Shown piece by piece: positions 8,707-16,008 of a stretch of DNA of 36,352 nucleotides. The stretch's first letter is position 1. Every line of letters begins with the position of its first letter. The DNA lies in the NCBI GenBank assembly GCA_947632515.1, contig CANRPO010000031.1, forward strand, positions 1 to 36,352. Direction: 5' to 3'. Both the position numbers and the translations under genes were made by a program. Below the pieces are notes generated by a model. It was given only the letters and a program-made list of their open reading frames with translations. It had not been told where the DNA came from and made no database searches. The stretch comes from an uncultured Lachnospiraceae bacterium (GTDB lineage: Bacteria; Bacillota; Clostridia; Lachnospirales; Lachnospiraceae).

Positions 8707-8735
8707 ATCATATCATTCAGACAGGCCGCTGTCAA
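8707..8735 (-). promoter_or_regulatory. Promoter of tRNA-Leu
   Basis: TTGACA (8730-8735) and TATGAT (8707-8712) on the minus strand are spaced by exactly 17 bases. The predicted start near 8700 lies at the base of the leader hairpin. The promoter sits between the MATE stop codon and the tRNA. Confidence 0.8.
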
Positions 8736-8746
8736 TCCTGCGCCGC

Positions 8747-10114
8747 CTAGGTTTCTTCCCCGATATGGTCGATGACCTTCCTGCCCATCCGGATGCGGAA
8801 GTAGACCGTCATGCCAAGAGACATCATTTCCGCGATCGGGAACGCCCACCACACATAGTCCACATTGCCGAGCCGCGACAGCAGATAGGCCGCCGGGATC
8901 AGCACCACAAGCTGTCTGGCCACCGACACCAGCATGCTGTACACGCCGTTGCCGAGCGCCTGAAAGACGGATCCCTCTATGATGCAGAATCCCGCCAGCA
9001 GGAAACTGATGCTGATCGTGCGCAGCGCCGGGACGCCGATGGCCAGCATGGTATCCGACGCGTCAAACAGCGCGAAGAGCTGCGCCGGAAAGATCTGAAA
9101 TACCAGAAAGCCGACGAACATGATGCTGACCGCATAGATGATGCTCAGTTTCACCGTCTTTAACAGGCGGTCCTTCTTGGCCGCGCCATAGTTGTAGGCC
9201 ACAATCGGCACCATGCCGTTGTTCAGGCCGAAGATCGGCATGAACACGAAACTCTGCAGCTTGAAATATACGCCAAACACGGCTGCCGCCGTGGAAGTGA
9301 ACACCATCAGGATCCTGTTCATGCAGTAGGTCATCAGAGAGCCGATGGCCTGCATTATAATAGAAGGGATCCCCACCACATAGATCTGCCCGATCATGCC
9401 GAAATCGGGGCGAAAACCGCGAAAATGCAGCTTAATATCGGTATTTTTTTTCAGATTGATCACACAGGCGATAATGCCCGCCACGATCTGCCCGAACACG
9501 GTGGCAGCCGCCGCTCCCGCGACGCCCATTTTGGGAAAGCCGAAATAGCCGAAGATCAGAATCGGATCCATAATAATGTTGATGATCGCGCCCGTCCCTT
9601 GGGTGAACATGGTGTAGAGCGTGCGCCCCGTGGACTGCAGCAGCCGCTCAAAGATAAACTGCGCATAGACCCCGAACCCAAAGCAGCACACGATCGTCAG
9701 ATATTGGCAGCCGTACCCGATGATCTGCGCGTCCGCCGTCTGGCTCTTATAGAACGGCTCCACCGCGAACAGGCCCACCAGTAAAAATATCACGAAATTA
9801 ACGCCGGCCAGAAACACCCCGTTGATCGCCGCCCTGTTCGCGCGGTCATAATCCTTCTCCCCCAGCGCCTTGGACAGCACCGCGTTGACGCCCACGCCCA
9901 TGCCGCCGCCCAGCGCGATCATCAATGTCTGAAGCGGGAATGCCAGCGAAACCGCCGTCAGCGCATTCTCGTCTATCCTGGACACAAAGATGCTGTCCAC
10001 CACATTGTAGAGCGCCTGCACCAGCATCGACACCATCATCGGGAACGACATGGTGAGCAGCAGTCTGTTTACGGGCATGACGCCCATCTTGTTCTCTTCT
10101 CTGATCTCCTCCAT
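8747..10114 (-). CDS. MATE-family multidrug/metabolite exporter
   Basis: Inner-membrane antiporter of 455 residues with about 12 hydrophobic segments, the normal size for this family. The early motif PMMVSMLVQALYNVVDSIFV matches MATE proteins of the DinF/NorM-like clostridial branch, which use a Na+ or H+ gradient. The chosen ATG (MEEIREENKMG) has GAGAGGAG upstream. The open frame continues 36 codons further upstream, but that part covers the tRNA operon terminator and is rejected. The substrate is unknown. A separate promoter for tRNA-Leu follows the stop codon. Confidence 0.92.
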   Translation of the reverse strand: MEEIREENKMGVMPVNRLLLTMSFPMMVSMLVQALYNVVDSIFVSRIDENALTAVSLAFPLQTLMIALGGGMGVGVNAVLSKALGEKDYDRANRAAINGVFLAGVNFVIFLLVGLFAVEPFYKSQTADAQIIGYGCQYLTIVCCFGFGVYAQFIFERLLQSTGRTLYTMFTQGTGAIINIIMDPILIFGYFGFPKMGVAGAAAATVFGQIVAGIIACVINLKKNTDIKLHFRGFRPDFGMIGQIYVVGIPSIIMQAIGSLMTYCMNRILMVFTSTAAAVFGVYFKLQSFVFMPIFGLNNGMVPIVAYNYGAAKKDRLLKTVKLSIIYAVSIMFVGFLVFQIFPAQLFALFDASDTMLAIGVPALRTISISFLLAGFCIIEGSVFQALGNGVYSMLVSVARQLVVLIPAAYLLSRLGNVDYVWWAFPIAEMMSLGMTVYFRIRMGRKVIDHIGEET

Positions 10115-10150
10115 ATGTACTCCTCTCCGCCGTTTCATGATCTCAAGCGA

Positions 10151-10182
10151 AAAAAGGAGTCCGGGATAAACCGAACTCTCCG
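10151..10182 (-). terminator. Terminator of the tRNA operon
   Basis: On the minus strand an imperfect stem (GGAGAGTTCGG / CCGGACTCC) is followed by a U6 run. It lies after the 61-bp repeat array and just upstream of the MATE ribosome site, and is the natural end of the six-tRNA transcript. Confidence 0.65.
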
Positions 10183-10198
10183 TTTTCTTAATAAATAT

Positions 10199-10336
10199 CC
10201 AATGAATATTCCAATGAACCACCGGGGATTGTCGAACCGGGGTTCGAATCCCCTTGTAAGCTATGAATACTCCAATGAACCACTGGGGATTGTCGAACCG
10301 GGGTTCGAATCCCCTTGTAAGCTATGAATACTCCAG
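10199..10336 (-). repeat. 61-bp tandem repeat derived from tRNA 3' end
   Basis: Two nearly identical 61-base units follow tRNA-Lys, in exact register with its 3' end (period 61: 10211, 10272, 10333), plus a short degenerate partial copy at 10199-10206. Each unit repeats the tRNA-Lys tail AATCCCCAGTGGTTCA (one copy has an A-to-G change). It also carries a T-arm-like GGGG-ATTCGAA-CCCC palindrome and the flank GGAGTATTCATAGCTTACAA. The units are probably transcribed with the tRNA operon. They may be scars of past integrations or strand-slippage duplications. Confidence 0.8.
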
Positions 10337-10409
10337 TGAACCACTGGGGATTCGAACCCCAGACAACTTGATTAAAAGTCAAGTGCTCTACCACCTGAGC
10401 TAGTGGTCC
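10337..10409 (-). tRNA. tRNA-Lys (anticodon UUU)
   Basis: A 73-base cloverleaf. The acceptor GGACCAC pairs with GTGGTTC (one G-U), discriminator A. The anticodon loop CTTTTAA carries UUU and the T-arm is GGGG-TTCGAAT-CCCC. It is last in the six-tRNA operon; its 3' sequence is duplicated in the 61-bp array just downstream. Confidence 0.95.
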
Positions 10410-10415
10410 ATAAAA

Positions 10416-10487
10416 CTGGGCTAGCCGGATTCGAACCGGCGAATGCAGGAGTCAAAGTCCTGTGCCTTACCGCTTGGCGATAGCCCA
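10416..10487 (-). tRNA. tRNA-Gln (anticodon UUG)
   Basis: A 72-base cloverleaf starting TGGGCTATCGCCAAGCGG, typical of tRNA-Gln. The acceptor pairs with TAGCCCA, discriminator G. The anticodon stem-loop CAGGA-CTTTGAC-TCCTG gives UUG. CCA is not encoded. Confidence 0.95.
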
Positions 10488-10552
10488 CTGTCCCGGCGGG
10501 TAAAGAGCCAAGGGCTGCATACCGAACCTTGCCGGCCGCATTCCCCATGCAA

Positions 10553-10627
10553 GGTGGATAGAGGGACTCGAACCCTCGGCCTCCAGAGCCACAATCTGGC
10601 GCGCTAGCCAACTGCGCCATACCCACC
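10553..10627 (-). tRNA. tRNA-His (anticodon GUG)
   Basis: Cloverleaf with the diagnostic extra G at position -1 opposite discriminator C. The acceptor GTGGGTA pairs with TATCCAC. The anticodon stem-loop CCAGA-TTGTGGC-TCTGG gives GUG. Confidence 0.95.
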
Positions 10628-10634
10628 ATATAAA

Positions 10635-10708
<74 letters not shown>

Positions 10709-10711
10709 ATC

Positions 10712-10732
10712 GCTTATGCATCATGCATAAGC
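10712..10732. repeat. Palindrome between tRNA-Gly and tRNA-Arg
   Basis: GCTTATGCAT and ATGCATAAGC form a perfect 10-base palindrome around a single C. It fills the spacer between two tRNAs, suggesting a processing stem in the precursor. Its right arm shares GCATAAGCAGAG with the repeat cluster at 7501. Confidence 0.55.
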
Positions 10733-10734
10733 AG

Positions 10735-10805
10735 AGCGGGTGATGGGAATCGAACCCACATATCCAGCTTGGAAGGCTGGTGTTCTACCACTGAACTACA
10801 CCCGC
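10735..10805 (-). tRNA. tRNA-Gly (anticodon UCC)
   Basis: A 71-base cloverleaf. The acceptor GCGGGTG pairs with CACCCGC, discriminator U. The anticodon stem-loop CCAGC-CTTCCAA-GCTGG gives UCC. Confidence 0.95.
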
Positions 10806-10827
10806 ACAGATATTTTGATTTCACGCA

Positions 10828-10902
10828 TCGGGGTGACAGGATTCGAACCTGCGACCTCCTGGTCCCAAACCAGGCGCTCTAGCCAAGCTGAGCCACACCC
10901 CG
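10828..10902 (-). tRNA. tRNA-Pro (anticodon UGG)
   Basis: Acceptor CGGGGTG pairs with CACCCCG, discriminator A. The anticodon stem-loop CCTGG-TTTGGGA-CCAGG gives UGG. It is first in the six-tRNA operon, 36 bases from the -10 element. Confidence 0.95.
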
Positions 10903-10937
10903 CAAAAAGCGCCTGTGCCATCCGCAACGCAAGTTAC

Positions 10938-10966
10938 ATTATATAATATCCCATTTTCTCTGTCAA
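10938..10966 (-). promoter_or_regulatory. Consensus promoter of the six-tRNA operon
   Basis: TTGACA (10961-10966) and TATAAT (10938-10943) on the minus strand, spaced 17 bases: a perfect consensus sigma-A promoter. Transcription should start near 10931 and read through Pro, Gly, Arg, His, Gln and Lys tRNAs. Confidence 0.9.
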
Positions 10967-10974
10967 CAGCTTTT

Positions 10975-11457
10975 TTACACATAATTGATCGTATAATGCG
11001 CCTCTCCCACAGCGTCGATCTCCATCAGAATATAGCTGGGTCTGCGGTTCTCCTGACGCGGATAGCTGATGCTGCCCGGATTGATGAGCGTCAGGCCGTT
11101 CCCGATGTCCACCATAGGCTTGTGCGTGTGCCCGCACATGACGATGTCCGCCTCGCGGTCGCGGGCCTCCTGCTTGATCATCTCGGTATTCATGGATATG
11201 TAGTAGTTGTGCCCGTGCGTCAGCCACACCTTGTACTGCCCGATCATAAATTCCTTTTCCTTCGGCAGATCGGAGAAAAAGTCATTGTTGCCCTGCACCA
11301 TCTCCACAGGGCAGTCCACCGCCCTGCTGATGACAAGCTCGCTCCCCTCCACGTCCCCGCAGTGGACGAGCATGTCGAGATGCCCTATCTTTTCGGTCAG
11401 TTTTAAAAAATTAGTATTGTTGCGATGGGTGTCGCTCACGATCAGTATTCTCATCAT
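10975..11457 (-). CDS. YfcE/MJ0936-family metallophosphodiesterase
   Basis: Phosphoesterase of 160 residues, the normal size for YfcE-like enzymes that hydrolyse phosphodiesters with divalent metals. Metal ligands are visible: Asp9 and His11 (SDTH), Asp35 (HCGD), Asn58 (GNND), His81/His83 (THGH) and His110/His112 (GHTHKP). The ATG lies one base after the rdgB stop codon, with a second ATG immediately following, so it is translationally coupled to rdgB as the last gene of the operon. The physiological substrate is unknown. The -35 element of the tRNA operon promoter lies nine bases after its stop. Confidence 0.92.
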   Translation of the reverse strand: MMRILIVSDTHRNNTNFLKLTEKIGHLDMLVHCGDVEGSELVISRAVDCPVEMVQGNNDFFSDLPKEKEFMIGQYKVWLTHGHNYYISMNTEMIKQEARDREADIVMCGHTHKPMVDIGNGLTLINPGSISYPRQENRRPSYILMEIDAVGEAHYTINYV

Positions 11458-11458
11458 A

Positions 11459-12091
11459 TTACGGTATCCTTTTCCACAGTTCCTCTTTCATTGCCCTAAG
11501 CGCCTTGCCCCGATGACTGATCCTGTTCTTCTCCTCCTCTGTAAGCTGCGCTGTGGTGCAGCCGTACTCCGGCACATAAAAGATCGGATCGTAACCGAAA
11601 CCGTTGTCGCCCTGCTCCTCATAACCGACCCTGCCCTCGATCACGCCCCGTGTCGTGACAGTCTCTCCCGCGGGCAGCACGGCGGCGATGGCGCACACGA
11701 ATCTGGCCGTCCGCCTTTCGTCGGGCACGCCTGCAAGCCGCTCGATGAGACTGCCGCTCTTTATGCTGTAAGGCGTGTCCTCGCCCATATATCTGGCGGA
11801 GTAGACGCCCGGTTCCCCGTTCAGCGCATCGATCTCCAGCCCGGAATCGTCCGCCATCACGACGGCGTCTTCATACGCCGCATCGTCCCTCGCCGCGAGA
11901 GCGCGCGCCACCGTCTTGGCCTTGATCACCGCGTTTTCCTCAAAAGTCGCGCCGTCCTCCACGATGTCCGTCTCCACGCCCGCCTCCTTCATGGACAGGA
12001 TCTCCATGTCCATGTCGCCCAATATCTCTCTGATCTCGCGCATTTTGCCCGCGTTGCCCGTGGCAAAGATGATCTTTCGTCCCATTGTCAT
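11459..12091 (-). CDS. rdgB: XTP/dITP diphosphatase (RdgB/HAM1 family)
   Basis: House-cleaning pyrophosphatase that removes ITP, dITP and XTP and so prevents mutagenic incorporation. Its 210 residues are near the family norm. Signature motifs are ATGNAGK near the N-terminus, MADDSGLEID, SGSLIERLAG and GFGYDPIF, which form the nucleotide and Mg2+ site. The start overlaps the upstream stop codon as ATGA, with an in-frame ATG two codons later as an alternative. The pairing rdgB followed by a YfcE-like phosphodiesterase is common in Clostridia. Confidence 0.95.
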   Translation of the reverse strand: MTMGRKIIFATGNAGKMREIREILGDMDMEILSMKEAGVETDIVEDGATFEENAVIKAKTVARALAARDDAAYEDAVVMADDSGLEIDALNGEPGVYSARYMGEDTPYSIKSGSLIERLAGVPDERRTARFVCAIAAVLPAGETVTTRGVIEGRVGYEEQGDNGFGYDPIFYVPEYGCTTAQLTEEEKNRISHRGKALRAMKEELWKRIP

Positions 12092-13167
12092 CCCCGTTTC
12101 TCATATGCTTTGATGACCGTCTGATAAATTCCCTCTGCGATGCGCTGGATGTAATCTTCGCGCTGCAGAAGAATCGCCTCCTGCCCGTTGGTCAGATACC
12201 CCACCTTGATCGCGGCAGCGGGAACGGTGGCGTTGCAGATGACCGCATCATCCTCTCCCGCCTCCAACAGTCCGTTTGCCTTGCCGCTGATGGCTGTCAC
12301 CACCTCGCGCTCCAACAGATCCGCCAGCTCCACGCTGCCAAACCCCGGAATAAAAAATCTGCTGTTGTACACAGACTCTGTTCCGTACTGCTTGCTGTCC
12401 TCGTTGCCGCTCACTTCAATGCGGATCAGCATATCCGCCTTGGTGGCAGATGCAAGCTGCACGCGGCTTAACGCGTCCGGGTTACTGTCATCCATTCTTG
12501 TATAATACACCTTGATGTCCGTTTCGTCCAGCTTTGTCTTGAGCGCTTTCGCCACCTCCAGCGTGATCTCCTTGGCGCTGATCTCATCCGTGGAGACTCC
12601 CGTATCTTCCAGCCCGTACGCCGGATCTATGACGATGATCTTATCGTACGCCTCCTTGGGCGCCAGGAACTCCACATACAGCGTATTGTCCTCGAAGATG
12701 CTGTGGTACTCGTACACGCCGGTCAGCTTGAAACGCAGGCACACTCTGTTCTTCTCCACGTCGAAATGCCCTTCCTGCACGCTCTCACAGTTCCCGTACA
12801 CGCTGCTGCCCTCGTAAAACGTGTCCACGCCGTCCAGCTCCTTCGGCGCGATACTCACCCAGAGCTCCCTGTCCATGTAGTGGTTCTCCACCGTCACCTC
12901 TTCCGCGCGCACGCTCTCCGGCAGAGGAATACAGAAATAGCTGGTGTTTTGACTGTTTCGGTCAATTTCTATGCGGTTTTTGTCGATCACCACAGGCGCA
13001 TCCTGTCTGCCGCCCCCGTCAACCGACTGGGCCACTTCATCCTGCGCCACATCTGCCACCACGATGATCTTGTGGGCGCTGTAGTATAGCATGACCGCCA
13101 TAGCCGCCGCCACGAACACACCGCAATAGACCGCCATTCTTGTCATCAGATCGCTCTGTCCCGTCAT
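12088..13167 (-). CDS. Amidase_3-fold protein lacking catalytic residues (pseudoenzyme)
   Basis: Membrane-anchored protein of 359 residues with one N-terminal membrane segment (about 14-34), a beta-rich region (60-170) and a C-terminal domain aligning with N-acetylmuramoyl-L-alanine amidases. The usual VIDPGHGG is here VIDPAYGL, so the first zinc His is Tyr184. The second ligand Glu200 is kept. The SIHANA position reads RIEVSG (His replaced by Glu251). The catalytic Glu before GF(L)S is Lys321 (IKVGYLTN). A working zinc hydrolase is therefore unlikely; peptidoglycan binding or scaffolding is inferred. It is the third gene of a five-gene operon and overlaps rdgB by four bases. Confidence 0.8.
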   Translation of the reverse strand: MTGQSDLMTRMAVYCGVFVAAAMAVMLYYSAHKIIVVADVAQDEVAQSVDGGGRQDAPVVIDKNRIEIDRNSQNTSYFCIPLPESVRAEEVTVENHYMDRELWVSIAPKELDGVDTFYEGSSVYGNCESVQEGHFDVEKNRVCLRFKLTGVYEYHSIFEDNTLYVEFLAPKEAYDKIIVIDPAYGLEDTGVSTDEISAKEITLEVAKALKTKLDETDIKVYYTRMDDSNPDALSRVQLASATKADMLIRIEVSGNEDSKQYGTESVYNSRFFIPGFGSVELADLLEREVVTAISGKANGLLEAGEDDAVICNATVPAAAIKVGYLTNGQEAILLQREDYIQRIAEGIYQTVIKAYEKRG

Positions 13168-14316
13168 CTACCTTTTACTCCCGTTCGGTTTCGGTCCCAT
13201 AAACTGATAGAAATAAGTCTTCATCATACCATTATAGATTTTCCGATTCTTATCCGCTTTCCTGCCGATCGCCTGCTCCGCCTGCTCGTAGGCCGTGATC
13301 AGATACATCGACCAGCTGTCCAGCTTTCTGTAGCGCTCTCCGAGCACGCCGTAAATCCCCGCCAGATTCTTCTTCTCCTCGCTCCGCTCTCCATAAGGCG
13401 GATTGGTGATGATGAAACCGTACTTCTTCGGGTGGCTGAGCGCGGCCACGTCTCTCCTCTGGAAATGGATCATATGATCCACGCCCGCCAGTTTCGCGTT
13501 CGCTCTGGCCGCCGCCACCACGTTCTCATCGACGTCGTACCCCTGAATATCCGTCTCCACATGCGGATCTATCAGAGACTCCGCCTCATCCACAGCGTTA
13601 TACCAATCCTTTCTGTCCGCGATGTGCGTCCAGCTCTCCGCCGTAAAATTCCGATTTCTTCCCGGCGCCATATGCGCCGCCATCATAGCCGCCTCGATGG
13701 GGATCGTGCCGCAGCCGCAGAACGGATCGACGAGGATGCGGTCGCCGCGCCACGGCGTCAGCATGATAAGAGCGGCCGCCAGATTTTCCGCAATGGGCGC
13801 TTTCGCCGTCATCTTCCTGTAGCCGCGCTTGTGCAGCGATTCCCCGGTGGTATCCAGCCCCACCGTCACCTCATCCTTCATCAGAAAAACGCGCACGGGG
13901 TATGCGTCCCCGCTCTCCGAAAACCAGTCCGCCGGATAGGTCGCTTTCATACCTTCCACCATCGCCCGTTTCATAACGGACTGAATATCGGACGGGCTGA
14001 ACAGCTTACTCTTCACGCTGGCGGCCTTCGTCACCCAGAATTTAGCGTTTTTGGGCAGATACGCCGCCCACGGCAGCGCTTTCGTTCCCTGAAAAAGCTC
14101 CTCGAATGTCTCCGCATGAAAGCTCCCTACCTTCAGCAGCACGCGCTCCGCAGTGCGCAGAAAAATGTTCGCACGGCACATTGCCTGCGCATTCCCCGCG
14201 AAAGTAACTCTGCCGTCCTCCACCGACACGATCTCGTAGCCGAGATCTGCGATCTCTCTCTTTAAAACCGCCTCCAGACCGAAATGGCATGGGACGATAT
14301 ACTCAAATCTATCCAT
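13168..14316 (-). CDS. THUMP-domain 23S rRNA/RNA methyltransferase (RlmL N2-guanine type)
   Basis: Class I SAM-dependent RNA methyltransferase of 382 residues. The N-terminal part (about 1-160) matches the ferredoxin-like plus THUMP RNA-binding region of the RlmL/YpsC group. SAM binding is marked by VDPFCGCGTIPIEAA, and the catalytic loop by the NPPYGER form of the (N/D)PPY motif used for exocyclic amino methylation of guanine. The chosen ATG (MDRFEYIVPCHF) fits the family N-terminus; the frame extends five codons upstream into the previous stop region. It directly abuts the amidase-like gene. The exact modified position is not deducible. Confidence 0.9.
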   Translation of the reverse strand: MDRFEYIVPCHFGLEAVLKREIADLGYEIVSVEDGRVTFAGNAQAMCRANIFLRTAERVLLKVGSFHAETFEELFQGTKALPWAAYLPKNAKFWVTKAASVKSKLFSPSDIQSVMKRAMVEGMKATYPADWFSESGDAYPVRVFLMKDEVTVGLDTTGESLHKRGYRKMTAKAPIAENLAAALIMLTPWRGDRILVDPFCGCGTIPIEAAMMAAHMAPGRNRNFTAESWTHIADRKDWYNAVDEAESLIDPHVETDIQGYDVDENVVAAARANAKLAGVDHMIHFQRRDVAALSHPKKYGFIITNPPYGERSEEKKNLAGIYGVLGERYRKLDSWSMYLITAYEQAEQAIGRKADKNRKIYNGMMKTYFYQFMGPKPNGSKR

Positions 14317-14327
14317 TGCGCTCCCCG

Positions 14328-15266
14328 TCACTTTCTCTTTGTCATAGAATACATGGCAAAGGTAGACGCGTTGATCATCTGGTATGTCCCGTCCGCCTGC
14401 TGTTCCAGCGAAATAGCGTAGTCATACTTCGCATTGGCGGTCCTGCCTTCCTCGCCGTCTGTGTAGAGCGCCTCCGGGAAGAGCACCAGATAGACCCCCT
14501 CGCCTTCCTCAAATCCAAGCGCCGCATTCGACACATCTCCGCTGTATGTGCCCGTGTGCATGTTTTTCTCATCCTTGCTGTCGTCCATATACCACGCGTA
14601 GGTGCCGTCCTCCCTCAGAGCGAGGTAGCCCGCCTCGCCCAGATCCCACTCGCCCACAAGGAATTTCGCCGCCTTCGCCTCGCCTTCCGCGTTGTCCGGC
14701 ACGCTCATCACCGCAGAGTTCATCACCTTGAGCGCCTCGTTTTTGTTGGTTTCAAAAGCTTTCTCCTCGGCGATATAGGATATGATGTAAGCGTAATAGT
14801 TCTTGCCGTAAAAGCGCTGGAGCGCCACCGTCTCCACGCCGTTCTCCACATATTTATAGGACCACTCGTACCACTCTTCGCCCTGCACCGTGACCGGGGC
14901 AGGCTCCTCGATCTCCTCAAAGCCCTCGTAAGCAGAGTTGATTTGCGAGGAAATACTGATCATATCAAGGGGATGCTGGTAAAAGGATTCCTTCGAGCAG
15001 GATATGCCAAGCAGCGAACCGTCCCCGGCCGTAAACGCCATGCTCGATTCAGTCCCCTGCGTCTCATCATAGGTCCAGACCGAATCGTCGTAGAGGATCG
15101 CCAACGCGCCCAGCCCCGCCTGTTTCAGACTGTCTCCTGCGGCGTATTCCCCGCCCGCATTCTCCGTGTCGTCTTCGTTCTTACCCTCCGCGCCGCTCCG
15201 GCCTGCGCCGCATCCGGCGACCAAGGCCACAGCGCACACAGCCAACAAAATCTGTAATTTTTTCAT
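14328..15266 (-). CDS. Hypothetical lipoprotein
   Basis: Secreted lipoprotein of 312 residues. The ATG (MKKLQILLAV) has GGGAGAAG three to four bases upstream; a longer frame to 15365 has no ribosome site. The signal peptide ends in the lipobox VAGC. A short acidic Glu/Asp/Gly linker follows, then a mixed alpha/beta region; the C-terminal half repeats aromatic strand patterns such as DLGEAGYLALREDGTYAWY, which resembles lipocalin-like or META-like beta domains. No family is recognised. It is the first gene of the operon leading to the methyltransferase. The link between a surface lipoprotein and RNA/nucleotide housekeeping genes is probably only shared transcription. Confidence 0.8.
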   Translation of the reverse strand: MKKLQILLAVCAVALVAGCGAGRSGAEGKNEDDTENAGGEYAAGDSLKQAGLGALAILYDDSVWTYDETQGTESSMAFTAGDGSLLGISCSKESFYQHPLDMISISSQINSAYEGFEEIEEPAPVTVQGEEWYEWSYKYVENGVETVALQRFYGKNYYAYIISYIAEEKAFETNKNEALKVMNSAVMSVPDNAEGEAKAAKFLVGEWDLGEAGYLALREDGTYAWYMDDSKDEKNMHTGTYSGDVSNAALGFEEGEGVYLVLFPEALYTDGEEGRTANAKYDYAISLEQQADGTYQMINASTFAMYSMTKRK

Positions 15267-15363
15267 AATCTTCTCCCACCGCCTTCCCGGCGAAAACGCT
15301 TGTCTTCCGCTTGCCGCAGGCTGTTTCGGACGACGCCCGCGGCGCTTTCGTACCACACTAGAC

Positions 15364-15392
15364 ATTGTATACTAAAGTTTCCAAAATAACAA
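15364..15392 (-). promoter_or_regulatory. Promoter of the lipoprotein-rdgB operon
   Basis: TTGTTA (15387-15392) and TACAAT (15364-15369) on the minus strand are separated by 17 bases. The predicted leader is about 90 bases. It lies between the terminator hairpins of the small-protein gene and the lipoprotein start. Confidence 0.5.
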
Positions 15393-15396
15393 TATA

Positions 15397-15470
15397 CAAA
15401 AGGCGCTGTTCACCGCCTTTTCACAATCGCCGCGCAAAAAGCGGCACTGCCTTATGACAGTACCGCTTTC
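15397..15470 (-). terminator. Two hairpins after the Asn/Gln-rich gene
   Basis: On the minus strand AAAGCGGTACTG / CAGTGCCGCTTTTT (15436-15470) is a clear intrinsic terminator. A second hairpin, AAAAGGCG / CGCCTTTT (15397-15422), follows. Together they isolate the small gene from the downstream operon. Confidence 0.75.
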
Positions 15471-15504
15471 TGACTTCTCCGCTTACAAATGACCCAAGAT
15501 CTTC

Positions 15505-15666
15505 TTAGTAGTTGCTGTTCTTCTGGTTGTCCTGGCTGTTGCAGTTAGAGCTGTTCTTGGAGCTGGAGTTGCTCTTCTGGCTGTTCTGGCTCTGGCTGCC
15601 CGCCTTGTCCTGCTGCTTGTCGTTCTGTGAATTCTGGGAATTCTGGTTATAATCATTCTTAGACAT
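15505..15666 (-). CDS. 53-residue Asn/Gln/Ser-rich small protein
   Basis: Short gene supported by an ideal AGGAGG seven bases before the ATG and a strong terminator after the stop. The protein begins MSKNDYNQNSQNSQ and ends DNQKNSNY. About two thirds of its residues are Asn, Gln or Ser, the rest mainly Lys and Asp, with one Cys and almost no hydrophobic residues, so it should be disordered and hydrophilic. Codon use favours AAC and CAG, arguing against chance. The composition resembles small Asn/Gln-rich proteins of spore-forming Clostridia, but I cannot assign a family. A role in spores, stress or surface matrix is speculation. Confidence 0.8.
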   Translation of the reverse strand: MSKNDYNQNSQNSQNDKQQDKAGSQSQNSQKSNSSSKNSSNCNSQDNQKNSNY

Positions 15667-15745
15667 CTCAAATACCTCCTAATGGTTTTTTGTTACAGAA
15701 ATAGTATGACAACATTTCAGGCAAAGTATTCAGACGCCGTCTAGT

Positions 15746-15807
15746 GCTTTAGTACCAAATTTTTATATAAAAGTACCAAAATACGACATAGGACTTTAGT
15801 ACTATTT
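15746..15807. promoter_or_regulatory. GTAC-centred repeated motif between divergent units
   Basis: Three related motifs, CTTTAGTACCAAAT (15747-15760), AAAAGTACCAAAAT (15769-15782) and ACTTTAGTACTATTT (15793-15807), lie upstream of the small-protein gene (-) and immediately before the plus-strand promoter at 15812. The GTAC cores are 21 and 26 bases apart, roughly two to two and a half helical turns. This suggests a shared operator, by pattern only. Confidence 0.4.
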
Positions 15808-15811
15808 TCAA

Positions 15812-15839
15812 TTGCATTTTCTGCAAAAGAGTATATAAT
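15812..15839 (+). promoter_or_regulatory. Promoter with no following gene
   Basis: TTGCAT (15812-15817) and TATAAT (15834-15839), spacing 16 bases, on the plus strand. No coding frame follows; two hairpins do. It is read as the promoter of a small RNA. Confidence 0.55.
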
Positions 15840-15845
15840 AGTTCT

Positions 15846-15943
15846 TGTAAATAGAAAAACCCTTCACTTTCTATTTACGGACCCTTATATATAATATTTA
15901 TATACTCCCCTCAAACGGACGCTGCATAGCGTCCGTTTCTGTG
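15846..15943 (+). ncRNA. Candidate small RNA of about 95 nt
   Basis: Downstream of a TTGCAT/TATAAT promoter, the transcript would begin with a perfect 11-bp hairpin (GTAAATAGAAA at 15847-15857, complement at 15868-15878, 10-base loop). After an AU-rich linker it would end in a second perfect 11-bp hairpin (AAACGGACGCT at 15913-15923, complement at 15928-15938, GCAU loop) followed by UUUCUGU. There is no open reading frame. The weak U-run leaves the 3' end uncertain. Confidence 0.4.
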
Positions 15944-15945
15944 TC

Positions 15946-15978
15946 AAAAAAAACTGCGCGCCAAACCGGCCCGCAGCT
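15946..15978 (-). terminator. Terminator of the DUF1700 gene
   Basis: On the minus strand a GC-rich stem (CTGCG...CGCAG) is followed by eight U residues at 15946-15953, about 30 bases after the stop codon. Confidence 0.75.
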
Positions 15979-16008
15979 CTTCGTCCCGCCAAAAATAGTC
16001 AAAAATCT

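Noticed and set aside
10199..10336. Short CRISPR-like periodic repeat
   Set aside because: The units are directly adjacent with no variable spacers and match the tRNA-Lys 3' end, so this is a tandem duplication.
13432..14265. 277-codon plus-strand frame
   Set aside because: Antisense to the RNA methyltransferase, which has clear motifs on the other strand.
15483..15671. 62-codon Arg/Thr-rich minus-strand frame
   Set aside because: Wrong frame over the 53-residue Asn/Gln-rich gene; the latter has the AGGAGG site.
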